NCBI RefSeq assembly: GCF_036711975.1 | Contig: NC_091971.1 | Coordinates: forward strand, 565,501 to 629,500 | From: Onthophagus taurus | Taxonomy: Eukaryota; Arthropoda; Insecta; Coleoptera; Scarabaeidae | Direction of reading: 5' to 3' | DNA length: 64,000 bases | Shown: piece after piece, positions 37,063-47,210 of the stretch | Layout: every line of letters starts with the position of its first letter | Numbering within the stretch: the stretch's first letter is position 1 | Notes under the pieces: model-generated | What the model saw: the letters and a program-made list of their open reading frames with translations, nothing else | What the model was told of the DNA's origin: nothing | The model's database searches: none | Translations under genes and position numbers: made by a program

Positions 37063-38388
37063 TTAAATTAATAGTGTTGTTTCAGAATCTTTTTTACATT
37101 TCTTTTTGGCAATAAACATATACTTGCACATATAAAAAACGGGTTCTTTTGAATTCCAATCTCTGCAACTTTTAATTGAAGAAAAAGGATTTTCACAAAT
37201 ATCCATGATAACTTCAATATTATTTTCCGCATTTGCTAAGATTTCTTTATCCTTTATCATTTCATTTTTTGTATATGAAGTAAGAACAACGGGAACATCC
37301 TCGTAATGAATTAACGTTGGGATTGATAATTTCCATTGATCTTCTGGTAAACCAGCAAATTCGTGGAGACCACAACTAAACGCAAAAACGATATCTGGTT
37401 TTTCTAAAATATCAATGATGTCGTGATATTTACTACCAAAGTATTTGATAATGATTTTATCTTCATTTGTGTTTTGTTGTTGTATGTTTTGATCTAACAT
37501 TGCTGGTCCTATAAAATAATATTTAATGGTACCATCGATTTCAGGTATCCAATGTCGGATGATTTTTGTAGCGAGTAACCAATCGGTTAACAATTCGTTT
37601 AAATCCGCACCAACAATATGGATAATCAAATCAGATTTAATGGTTTTTGTGACTTTTAAAGCATGTAAAATGTTTAAACCTAAAACTACACATAGAGTTT
37701 TAGCTATTTGAAGAGCTTCTCCTTTTTCCTCCAGTGTTAAATAATCATATAATACTTCATGAACTGATGTTTGGAGATGTTTTTGAATGTCTTTGCAACA
37801 TTTCAATTCATTGTTATCAACCGGTTCAAATTCTACATAAGTTATATCTCTTGTGCGCAAATATTGATCTGTTATTAAACCTAATCTTAATTCGTTACAA
37901 TATTTATTATGTTTCTTATAATCTTCTTCTTCATGTTCTTTAGAGCAATAACAAACGTTAAGACATTTCTCACAACAATAAAGATCTTTTGTTGTAAAAC
38001 ACACTGAACAAACCCTCGGATGCAAAGTCATCATTTCTTCATGTACGTACAGCTCACGATTTAAGTCTGTTTTCCATGCGATTTGTAGCGCAACTTTGAA
38101 ATTACAAAAGTCCTCAAAATTACCTTTAAAATCTTCTAATTTTATCTTACATTTGCGAATTATCCGACAAAACGGTTTGTGAAATGAGCGCCAGTCGAAA
38201 CATTGATGCTCATGTGAACAATAAGCTGCAATTTTACACTTCGAACAACGTTTTATCGTTGGTGATGCTTTCAAACATATTAAACAAGCTTGATTGTAAA
38301 AGATTTTTACATTATTCCTATCAACTTCCTTTGTCACTAGGGAATATTTTCCGGGTGAATCGCAATATAATCCCGATTTTGAAAACAT
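37063..38388 (-). CDS. Double MYND-finger protein with MSS51-like C-terminus
   Basis: Single-exon gene of 441 residues. Two MYND-type zinc fingers are visible: C35-x2-C38, C48-x2-C51, C57, H/C61-63, H70, C74 (CLICLKASPTIKRCSKC), and a second at 127-164 (CSVCFTTKDLYCCEKC...YCSKEH). The C-terminal half, with IHIVGADLNELLTDW, KYYFIGPAM and PDIVFAFSCGLHEF, resembles the MSS51 C-terminal domain, a methyltransferase-like fold found in zinc-finger MYND proteins. MYND fingers usually bind proline-rich partners. No SET domain is present, so it is not a SMYD methyltransferase. I see no clear mitochondrial presequence. It is head-to-head with Rpb6 and tail-to-tail with Rpb4 (118 bp between the two coding regions). 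Confidence 0.82.
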   Translation of the reverse strand: MFSKSGLYCDSPGKYSLVTKEVDRNNVKIFYNQACLICLKASPTIKRCSKCKIAAYCSHEHQCFDWRSFHKPFCRIIRKCKIKLEDFKGNFEDFCNFKVALQIAWKTDLNRELYVHEEMMTLHPRVCSVCFTTKDLYCCEKCLNVCYCSKEHEEEDYKKHNKYCNELRLGLITDQYLRTRDITYVEFEPVDNNELKCCKDIQKHLQTSVHEVLYDYLTLEEKGEALQIAKTLCVVLGLNILHALKVTKTIKSDLIIHIVGADLNELLTDWLLATKIIRHWIPEIDGTIKYYFIGPAMLDQNIQQQNTNEDKIIIKYFGSKYHDIIDILEKPDIVFAFSCGLHEFAGLPEDQWKLSIPTLIHYEDVPVVLTSYTKNEMIKDKEILANAENNIEVIMDICENPFSSIKSCRDWNSKEPVFYMCKYMFIAKKKCKKDSETTLLI

Positions 38389-38794
38389 AATTTTTGGTTA
38401 TTATTATATTATAAATAAGGATAACTTATTTCTCAAACACTCGATAAACACCCAACCAACCTAACCTAAAAGATTTTTATACACAGATACCAACCTAAAT
38501 GTTTTAAAAATCATAACATGAATTATGACTATATTCAATAAAACTATCTTATTGATTTTAATAAATATATTATATTTATTTTCAAACAAACCGAACGTGA
38601 TGAAATATCACATAAAAACCGTTAAATCTTGATATATTTTGATCACCGTTTCAGTTGGTAACAATATAAATCAAAATGCCACTAGACAATGTTGTTTAAG
38701 GTTATGTTCTTTTTAGTATCACCTTGGAATCATCGTTTCTAACAATTTTGTATCATAAAGCTTCATTAAACATTAAAAGAATCTTATTAAAACG
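38389..38794. promoter_or_regulatory. Divergent promoter region of MYND gene and Rpb6
   Basis: 406 bp between start codons. AACCTAACCTAAAAG at 38458-38472 is about 70 bp from the minus-strand start, and AAGGTTATGTT near 38699 is about 95 bp before the Rpb6 start. Promoter role inferred from position. Confidence 0.5.
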
Positions 38795-39190
38795 ATGGCC
38801 GATGACGAATATGACGCGGACGACGTTCAAGATGAATTCGATGACGATGTAGACGACGAAAACATCGATGATTTAGAACAACATGAGGAAGAAGGTGATA
38901 ACATTGATATTCTTCAGCCGGGACAGGCAGGAGGAGGTGTTCCGAAACACAAAAGAATAACGACCAAGTATATGACGAAATATGAAAGGGCGAGGGTTTT
39001 AGGGACGCGCGCGTTGCAAATTGCAATGTGCGCCCCGGTTATGGTTGAGCTGGAGGGTGAAACGGATCCGTTACAAATCGCTATGAAAGAGTTAAAACAA
39101 AGGAAAATTCCGATTATTATTAGGAGATATTTGCCAGATCATTCGTATGAAGATTGGGCGATTGATGAATTAATTATTATCGATCATTAA
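38795..39190 (+). CDS. Rpb6: RNA polymerases I, II and III subunit Rpb6 (RPABC2)
   Basis: Common subunit of all three nuclear RNA polymerases that stabilises the clamp and the large subunits. Single exon, 131 residues, the typical animal size. The N-terminus is very acidic ([17 protein letters not shown]). The conserved core runs [59 protein letters not shown] and [18 protein letters not shown], up to residue 131. The start is the first ATG of the frame and gives the standard N-terminus. It shares an upstream region with the MYND gene. Confidence 0.97.
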   Translation: MADDEYDADDVQDEFDDDVDDENIDDLEQHEEEGDNIDILQPGQAGGGVPKHKRITTKYMTKYERARVLGTRALQIAMCAPVMVELEGETDPLQIAMKELKQRKIPIIIRRYLPDHSYEDWAIDELIIIDH

Positions 39191-40313
39191 CTTTTAAGAT
39201 TTATTGGTTGTAGTTTATGATTTTTTAAAATAAATTTATATTTTTATTGATTCTAATTATTTCTTTTTGTAAATTTGATTGTTTTAAATTTTTAAATAGC
39301 TACAATATTAGAAATGATTTTAGTGATTGAAAAGTGAGGTTATGCGGTAATTTGAACTTAAAATTGATTTCAAATTTAAAATGTTTTATTTAATTCTCCA
39401 ATGTGGCCTATACTCATCTTTCTCACACTTTTATAATGGCATATAACAACGTTTAGATGATATACTAACAATATTTGTAAAACGTCAAAAACATCTCCGA
39501 TAAATTTTTGTATAATTACAATTCTTTCTCTAGTAAAACTCGATGAGACTCAATATAACTTATGTTAAAATTAATTTATTTCAATTTTTTTATTTCTTTA
39601 AACTTTATTATCTAATAACTTTTTTCTACTTGATTTTTTAACTATCAAACAACTTTTTTCTATTTGATTTAAAAATTATTGCATAATCAGAGTTGATATT
39701 AACAGCCGTCCATCAAATTGCCAAATAACCTGACATCGTTGCTCCACACTTAATCATGAATTATCTAACGCCCCCCTTCCAATTGCTGTTAAGAAGTGGA
39801 AAAGAAAATTGAAAGTATCTCTATAACATTCTAACAAATACAAATACCTTTTCAAATAGTGCTTCGCTTCGGCTTGGAGTCAACCACTTAAGGTAAGTAA
39901 ATGTTAAGACGTTAAACTCTTTTAATTCTTCGGTTGCAAATTTTCGCAACACTCTGACACAGATTCCAGTTAAATTACAAAAAAAACTTTAGATTTTAAA
40001 CGATGCTCAAACCACAAAGATTATAAGATTGTTTTTACTTTTTCAAAAAGCAAGATTTTATCACTTCCGGTTATATTTTAGAATAATCTTGTTTAAAAAA
40101 ACAACCATTACATAATTAATTACTTTAATTCCTTCCTTTCTTTCACTGTTCAAAGTGATACAATGGACTTTACAACAAAAAAAAATAGATCATTTCAAGG
40201 TTTTACTAACCTAATACGTTCTTATGAGAAGGTCAAGAATAGAGAATAAAGAAAACTTTCACACTTTTAGTTCAATTTTATCGACTCAAAGTTGCTTTTT
40301 ATTTCCAGCAAGA
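39191..40313. other. Intergenic region between Rpb6 and the Reeler gene
   Basis: AT-rich, no gene. CTAACCTAATACG lies near 40207, about 100 bp before the Reeler start. A tttatttccag before the start codon (about 40300-40309) could be the acceptor of a 5' UTR exon. Confidence 0.5.
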
Positions 40314-43300
40314 ATGGGTTCTAAATTAATTTTGATACCTTTATTGGCGTTAATTCCGGTGACATTAAGTTACTCGGGTGGCGCACCGGAAGCGGTGTGT
40401 GAAGATATGACACCGAAACATCCAAATCCGCCGCAACCACCAAAAACGTTCCCTTACAAAGTTAGCGTAAGCGAAAACGAGATTAAATCTGGTGGAAGAA
40501 CGCAAATTACCATTTCCGGTGACGGATATAAAGGATTTTTGTTACAAGTTAGAGATGGGGATAAACCTGTGGGAAGTTTCCAAATTCCGGATGATCATCG
40601 ATATGCGAAAACCATTAATTGTTCAGGAAAAAGGGTAAAATATTTAGTGTAAAATTCATTAAAATAGTGGTTGGTTATCACACAAATGTTGAAAATTGGC
40701 TTTTCTCGAAAAAGATTAAAAAAAAAGGATTAAATTAAGATTAGGATTGAAGTTTAGGAATTCTTGCAGAATTTTGAACCATTATTGGTAAGGATTGGTA
40801 AAATGTTCGCAGAGTTTATGCATAATATAATCAAACTGGACATCAGTCCACTTTTTCCTCAACTGAGGCCTCAAGGTTCGGCCACAGTGCTTAATGTAAG
40901 TCATAAAATTCGTCACATCGCGCGTTTTTTGAAGGCCATTTTTGTGCACCATGCCTATCATAGCACCTAATTAAAAAAAAACCTATTTTTAAAACTAAAG
41001 CCAAAAATAAATCGGGTGATTTCAATCATGCTACAAAAATTTAACAAGCTTTTACATTTATTTTGTAACTTTTACGTCTAATTAATGTATAAATTTAAAT
41101 TTTATTTTATTTTTTTCTTTTCAGAATGCAGCAACGCATAAGAACTCGGCCACAAAGAAGGAATTAACCTTGGATTGGACAGCTCCGCGTGGATCCAAAG
41201 GAAAAGATTACGTCATTTAGTAAGTTGTCTTTTTATGGCACGATTAAAAATCCTATTATAGGATTTTGACATTTTCAATGTCATTATGTAGTAATAAACA
41301 TAAATAGCTAATGTAATGAATTAAATATGAATTCTATTCACACATATTTTCGGGCGTTAGGGTATTCTAAATTAACGCTTTGGCGTCTTCAGTGTTACTC
41401 TAGTTATATTTGTTATTCAGCACTAGATTATTGTATATTTTTATTGAGCTATAACGAACATTGCCTTCCCCATAATAGTCCATTATATCGAGGTTTTACT
41501 CTAATTGCAAATTATATTGACATGTTGCATTTTATGTGGTTTCTATGGAAATATATTTTAGTATATTGCATCTTAAGTGAAATTGAAGACGTTAGAGCAA
41601 CAACGGTACATGCCACACAACTAACTTTTTGAGAAAATCAACATTTTAATTTGTAATTAAATCGTGAAATAATAAGAAGTAAGATAAAAATTCTATAACA
41701 TTTACTATTTGAAACTTGCTTATTTCTCTTCGATGAAAACTGAAGATTTTTTTTTGAAAAACAGCGCTTTCAATGACAAAATTTAATTTATGTCAAAATA
41801 GTGTGGCTTAGACCCTTATTACACGAAAATGTATTCAAAAATGATAAGTCGAGAAGGTAGTCCAGTAGCTATTACCTAAGACATCAAATTCATAATGGCA
41901 ACACTAAAGAGTCCGAATAAGTGAAAATTTGAAATAAAAATAACTAGATAAGAACAAAAACACATTTAATTCATGAAATAGTCACAACAAACAAAAAAAC
42001 AAAAAATAACACAATAAACATTATTAAATTTTCTAATAAATTAAGATGAATTTTATTTTACTTTTCGTCGTCAATGTCGCTGAAGTTGTCTAAATGTTCT
42101 ATGTCATCATCTATAGTCGGTGCACTATTTACATTATTATTTTCACCAACACCAATCTCCCTATAAAAATTTTGATAAATCGGAGGTATATACTTTAGAA
42201 GTGCGAAAAGATTGGATAGTTTCTTTTGGTTTAATTGAATGGGAGCATCATATTTTTTTTTTAAATCTATTATTAACATATTTACACATCTTCTTATACC
42301 TCTTTTACCTATATTTACTGTTTTATATTCTTCGTTCCAAATGTGTTTAAAGAACATTACATTTGGATTGTCTTGTACAAATTTAAAAGCACAGATTTTA
42401 CTGAAATTCAGCTTATCCTTATTATCAGCCGCAGTTTTTTTTGTTATTTTCATCTGTAGGTCTTTAAAAGATAAAATGTCTTCTTGTTCAAGTATAATAA
42501 CATTGAAAGGATTCTTCCTTTTTGCTTTTAAAACAGCTTGGTACCAATCCTCAGGACAATATACTTGTTTTAAATAGTTGCGCTTGTATTTTTCTATAAC
42601 TGCAAAATCACGATCAGATGGAAGATGCGTGTGACCGACTACTAAAAATCTGCGCTCTATGCTCTTAAAAAAATTTTCTCGTATTAGTTGTTGTCATAAA
42701 CAAACAATGGTCCAATTTTTATTTTGACCTGCGCAATTATCGCTATATACAATAAGCTTTGTATACTGATCATTGCAATTTTTCTTAAAATGTTTGTATA
42801 AAATGCTAGCAATTTCATCGCTGCCTCGCTTGGCTACATTTTCAGGCCACATGTACATATATCCTCTATACAGTCATGTATTCCTAAGTTGTAAGTCCAC
42901 GCTTTTCTTAGATAAAAAGCAGGTCCAACCGTTAAATTTGGTACTGGTAGAACCTGCTGTAAATCGAAACTTAAGACGAGGGTATCTCGTGTGTTTTTAG
43001 CTTTTTCTATTTCTTCTTTGAGACATGTTTGTAGCTCTTCTGCCCTACAATGATGTAGTTCAAGTTCAGTCTTAAAGGTGTCTGCTAATTCGCCTTTACT
43101 TAAAGCGTGTTTTATTTGTATGTTGAGAAAGTCACATGTTTTGCAAGTGTCGGTTTTAGGGAGTTTGAATCCAATATTGAACTCATTACAAAACACGTTT
43201 CTGTAGTAACTTTCTTTTACGGCATGTAAACCTTTGTCTTCACACCATTCAAGGTAATAATCATGGTACAGAGCAGAAAGATAAGTCTTGATCTATGTAC

Positions 43301-44925
43301 ACTTTATCAGGATTTTTTTGTCTACTGTAGTGACTGGTGTATTTAGGAATTGAATTGATGTGTGCCTTCACATTATCACGATCAGCATCACTAATCTTAT
43401 TTGCCCTGTTCTGGTGTTTACCACGTTGGTCACTTTTGCTAATTTGTTCATACAAAAGCTGAATTCTTTTTTTTGATTTTTGTAAGCCATGCACTGCAAG
43501 AAATTCTTGCTTGCACACCTTGATATCAACGCCATTAACTTTTACAAAGTATTGTATAGTAACTTTGCGTGACGATACTTCTTTTTTTGTTTTCTTAGGG
43601 TATAACCTTTTTTTCGGTACAGATTTCATTTGCGAAAAAAGGTAAATATTTTGTTTGTTGTAATCCGCTAAGTCCCAAAAAGTGTTGAAAATGTGCATCT
43701 CTTTTCCTTCTAAAGCATTTCGACATTTTCGGCGACAGTCGCACGAAGGTCCAAGTTCTCGTTCAGCTACTTGCTTTTGTCGTTTATTCACATATTTGTG
43801 ACCCAAATTTCGTTTAATCTTTCTTTTATTTCTAACCTGCCTTGCAAAGTTTGCCTTGCGCTTTCTTGAAGGAATAGCTTTAGGTGGCGTGTGAAAAGAA
43901 ATTCTTTTATTTAAAGAACGCGGACCTTCAAGATTAGTAAAACCATTTTCCTAAAAATAGTACTAAGTAGTTTCAGATATTTTCGAAGGCATAAAGGGAT
44001 AAGTCACAATATTATTACTAAATTATTATTTTTAAAATTTCTTAAAATTATTACTAATATATTATGTATCTATAGGGTGATTCTCTATCGATGCGACAAA
44101 CTTCAGCAGATGATTCTCTGTCGAAAATTAAGGCCAGTTTTTATTATGAACCATAAGCGCCTTCTGCTCCCCTGAGTCACCCTGTATAATTTTTAAAGCA
44201 TTTTGAACCAAAGAATAGGAAAATATAAAATAAATATAAAAAAAACTAAAATAAAATAAGTCACATTAATTTAACTGAAGAAGGGAATAAGCCACATATT
44301 TTAAAACTTACCTGTCTATATTCGTCTGAAGAAGTTTCATTTGCACTATCGTCAGACCCAAGGTCTAAGTCACTATCACTTTCTGAGTTTTCGTTGTGAA
44401 ACGTTTTTTTTTGAGTCGGAAAACTGTTTGACGCCGCCATAATTTAATTTAATAACGCTAAATACGGCTTGTACCCTTTTTACATTAAAAAAACTGTATT
44501 TTAAGTTTAATGTAAAAACGATTTTCTCTATTTACGAACCTGTCAACGTTTTTTTATCGGAAGTTTTTGTTTTTTAAGTAAAAGTCATAGCCTACTGATA
44601 TAAAAAAATTAAATAACTCACTTTTTTTAAATATGTGGCTTGTACCGTTGTTGCCGTAAGGTCTTCAATTCACTGTGGACCAAATTAATTCAACAAAAAT
44701 GTAACTTTGTTACTTTTTCTCAGATTTCATAATCTTGTTCTGATTATTTTTGGACTCATTTCTTGTAAAACATATTATATGCAAAAATAAAAATCTTTAA
44801 AATCGAAAAATAGTAGGATTATAATCTGTTTAACATTCTTTTTTTTTGCTTTTAGTGTTACTGTTGCTACCGATGGTGAAGTTTACTGGGCTAGACAACC
44901 AACAGAAACTATTAAAGTTGCATAA
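40314..44925 (+). CDS. Small secreted Reeler-domain protein
   Basis: Exons 40314-40634, 41125-41219 and 44856-44925 encode 161 residues. A signal peptide is clear (GSKLILIPLLALIPVTLSYS, cleavage about residue 19-20). The rest is one Reeler domain: GGAPEAVCEDMTPKHP, the core SGGRTQITISGDGYKGFLLQ, then YAKTINCSGKR, NAATHKNSATKKELTLDW and a final strand VTVATDGEVYWARQP. Such proteins in insects (noduler, Hdd11, l(2)34Fc-like) are haemolymph proteins linked to immune responses; a defence role here is inferred. An ATG 90 bp upstream would bury the signal peptide, so the later start was chosen. Intron 2 is 3.6 kb because of a transposon. AATAAA follows at 44957. Confidence 0.88.
41585..44666 (-). 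mobile_element. Sola-like DNA transposon with 4-bp AATT duplication
   Basis: The ends are imperfect inverted repeats, about 32 bp, around CAACAACGGTACA, flanked by AATT (41581-41584 and 44667-44670); the empty site is known from sister copies (AGTGAAATTCACTG). The minus strand encodes a spliced transposase-like protein: exon 1 at 44442-44312 (MAASNSFPTQKKTFHN), a donor at GTAAGT, and exon 2 from about 43949 (ENGFTNLEGPRSL). Downstream motifs are LSFDLQQ, YSDNCAGQNKN and HLPSDRDFAVIEKYK, spaced like a DDE nuclease. There is one frame break near 43265 and others after about 42830, so it is inactive. The 4-bp duplication fits Sola; the superfamily assignment is an inference, since I cannot match it to a named entry. 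Confidence 0.7.
44075..44184. mobile_element. ~110-bp TA-flanked MITE inside the Sola-like intron
   Basis: AGGGTGATTCTC-type left end and GAGTCACCCTG right end, bordered by TA on both sides, inserted between the two exons of the Sola-like transposase. Non-coding and short; only the end match supports it. Confidence 0.45.
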
Positions 44926-45382
44926 TTTATTATATAAATTTTTCCCGTTCTGCAGAAATAAATGGAATATTTTCCTTTTTACAAGAAAAAATGTTTTATT
45001 TTTTTCTTTTCAATCCAAAATCATTTCTTGACATCTCATTAGCCAAATACATAAAGTAAATATGGAAAAAACATGAAAATAATTTTTTAGTTCTCATGAT
45101 GAGTCATAAATTTTACCAAAACGTATTTAACAAATAAAAAAAAACCTTCAGGTACACTTTATCCATAAAAAAAAAGTGAAAATTTAGACTTTAATTCTTG
45201 TCTTCATCATTTCTTTATTTACTATTATCTTTTTTTGTTGGATTTATTAATATAGGATAAAGCTAAACGCAATTTAAATTTACTTAACAATATACAACAC
45301 GTCAAAAGAACGTGTGCGAAACTTTCAAAGAAACCTTAAAAAATATAAGATACCGGAAACTTACTCCTCCTTTTTTCTCATC

Positions 45383-46720
45383 TCAACAGAACTTCCAACG
45401 ATTTCCACACTCATTACATAAAACAAACGTGGTCATTGGTTCGTCGGCGGAACGTGTTTGAATTTGATTGTAGGTGCAATTACGTTTTTTGCATTTTCCA
45501 CATTTAAGAAGATCCGTTTTTGTACCTTGCGCTGTCGCCAATTGGGCGTCATTTATCGCTTCTTTTTTAAATCGTTCTCGTAGCGATTTTATTTCATCAT
45601 TTGCCATTTCCTCAGCTGTCATCACTGCTAATCGAGCTGCCGGCAATGCCCCCACACGGAAATTCGTACGTAACATTGGATTTTTTACGTCTTTTAAATT
45701 TGCAATTCTTGATCTTATACGATTTTTATATCGCATATCTGTGTTTTTAAATTCTTGGTATATTGCTTCTTCAAGTTCTTCTGCCAATTCTTCAGTACTA
45801 GCACATCCTAAAAGTAAAAATTTTAACAAAATTATATAATTTAAGTATATTTTTACCTTCAAAGTCATTTCCATCAACTCTCAAAGCAGCGGCTAACATT
45901 TCCCTACATTTCAACCGAACTGCATCTGTTGTGTTTGAACTGCTCGGAAATTGACTAGGTAACTTTTTTCCGATTTCTTTATCCTCCTTAACTTTATTAT
46001 CTTCTTTTTCTTTCTTCGGCTTTGTTGAACTACTGGTGCTGCTGCTGTTTGTATCTTTATTCGAGCCGGAGATAAATTTTTTCCAATTTTTAATGAGCGT
46101 CTTCGCCAGCGTTATAACTTCTTCATCTGTGCTAGATTTTCTCAAAGCATTTACGGTCATTCCAATTCGCGTTTTTGTTAAAACGTCCAAATTAATGTCT
46201 AACTTTTGTAGTTCTCTTAATAAATCTAATGCTTGTTCCTGACCCTTAAATTACAAAAAAAATTTTTTAGGTTAATTTTTAAAATGTCAAAAAAAAGTAA
46301 GGTTAGATTATACCAAAATTCTCGGTTTCATAACTTAACTCAAAATTAAAAAACAATTAAGCCAGAAATATTAAAATTATATTAGTATTTTTTAAAACTT
46401 TTATATTTCCCGCCAAACAAAACCATAAACAAAACGAACTAAAAAAATAAACCGAAAATAACATATTCTAATTAAGTTGGCAATGAGTTTTACTTAATCA
46501 TATTACTTTTCTATTCATTTTAACGATAATTACAACCTTGCAATAATATTTTTTAATTGACTTATTGATAAATGTTCAAAAATTTACGCCAAGATTTAAA
46601 TCGCAACTACAAACAATTCGTATCGTTTTATTAAAGAGGAAGTGTACGTACCGAACCGTCGGCCGACGTCATTTTCGTGAGCTTTTTCTGTATGCGCATC
46701 ACTTCCTCTTCGACACTCAT
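45383..46720 (-). CDS. TfIIS: Transcription elongation factor TFIIS (TCEA)
   Basis: Rescues backtracked RNA polymerase II by stimulating cleavage of the nascent RNA. Exons 46720-46652, 46244-45857 and 45807-45383 give 293 residues with consistent phases. It starts [20 protein letters not shown], continues into the TFIIS N-terminal helical domain ([20 protein letters not shown]...[14 protein letters not shown]), a serine- and lysine-rich linker, the central polymerase-binding domain ([16 protein letters not shown] to about 240) and the C-terminal zinc ribbon C-x2-C...C-x2-C ([25 protein letters not shown]). The catalytic RSADE loop is intact. It is head-to-head with mitochondrial AspRS. Confidence 0.96.
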
Positions 46721-47210
46721 TGTTGTTCCGTTTTATTATCAAGAAAAACGAATCGAAACGAATGGTTTTTTTATAATCGGCACGTAAAGCCCCAAGAGCA
46801 AATGCCAGAATGGCTGACAAAAATGACAAGAGTCGCCGCCTGCCGCTTCCCGGACGCCAACGCATGCGCAACACAATTCCCCAATAAGAAGAAAAAAAGA
46901 ACTACATAACAAAGATTTAAATTAATATTATTGTTTATATAACAAAAATTTAAAATTTATGATTCTTCCGATTATATTTCAAAGTTATTAACAAAAAATA
47001 TTAATTAATTTATAAATAAAAAGTTAAATTTGCTCAAAATTAGAACAAGTAGTGATGCCAATCGAAATAATACACAAACATTAAAAATCACTAGATACTT
47101 TTAATATCTTTTTTGACAGTTATAAACAATCACCGGTGATAATAAAATTGTGTAATTTTATTGATTAATAAATGAGTACAAACCTTAAGCCACAATAAAA
47201 CACGTTAATA
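46721..47210. promoter_or_regulatory. Divergent promoter region of TFIIS and AspRS
   Basis: 490 bp between start codons of a nuclear transcription factor gene and a mitochondrial synthetase gene. The first 150 bp are GC-richer than the rest. Function inferred from position. Confidence 0.4.

Larger units (their letters stand above)
41340..44675 (-). mobile_element. CTAG-repeat TIR element, partial copy C (split by a Sola-like insertion)
   Basis: Sequence before the insertion (TTATATTGACATGTTGCATT, TTTCTATGGAAATATATTTT, TTGCATCTTAAGTGAA) and after it (AATTCACTG) reconstructs the same terminus as copies A and B. The far end, CCGGGAATTTC, was not found, so the copy is truncated or too diverged. 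The left limit is approximate. Confidence 0.55.

Noticed and set aside
38458-38472. AACCTAACCTAA as an interstitial telomere block
   Set aside because: Only two AACCT units; too short for a telomere remnant. Treated instead as part of the recurrent promoter-proximal motif.
46565-46909. 114-codon plus-strand frame over the TFIIS start
   Set aside because: Antisense shadow of TFIIS exon 1 and its 5' region; no recognisable protein.
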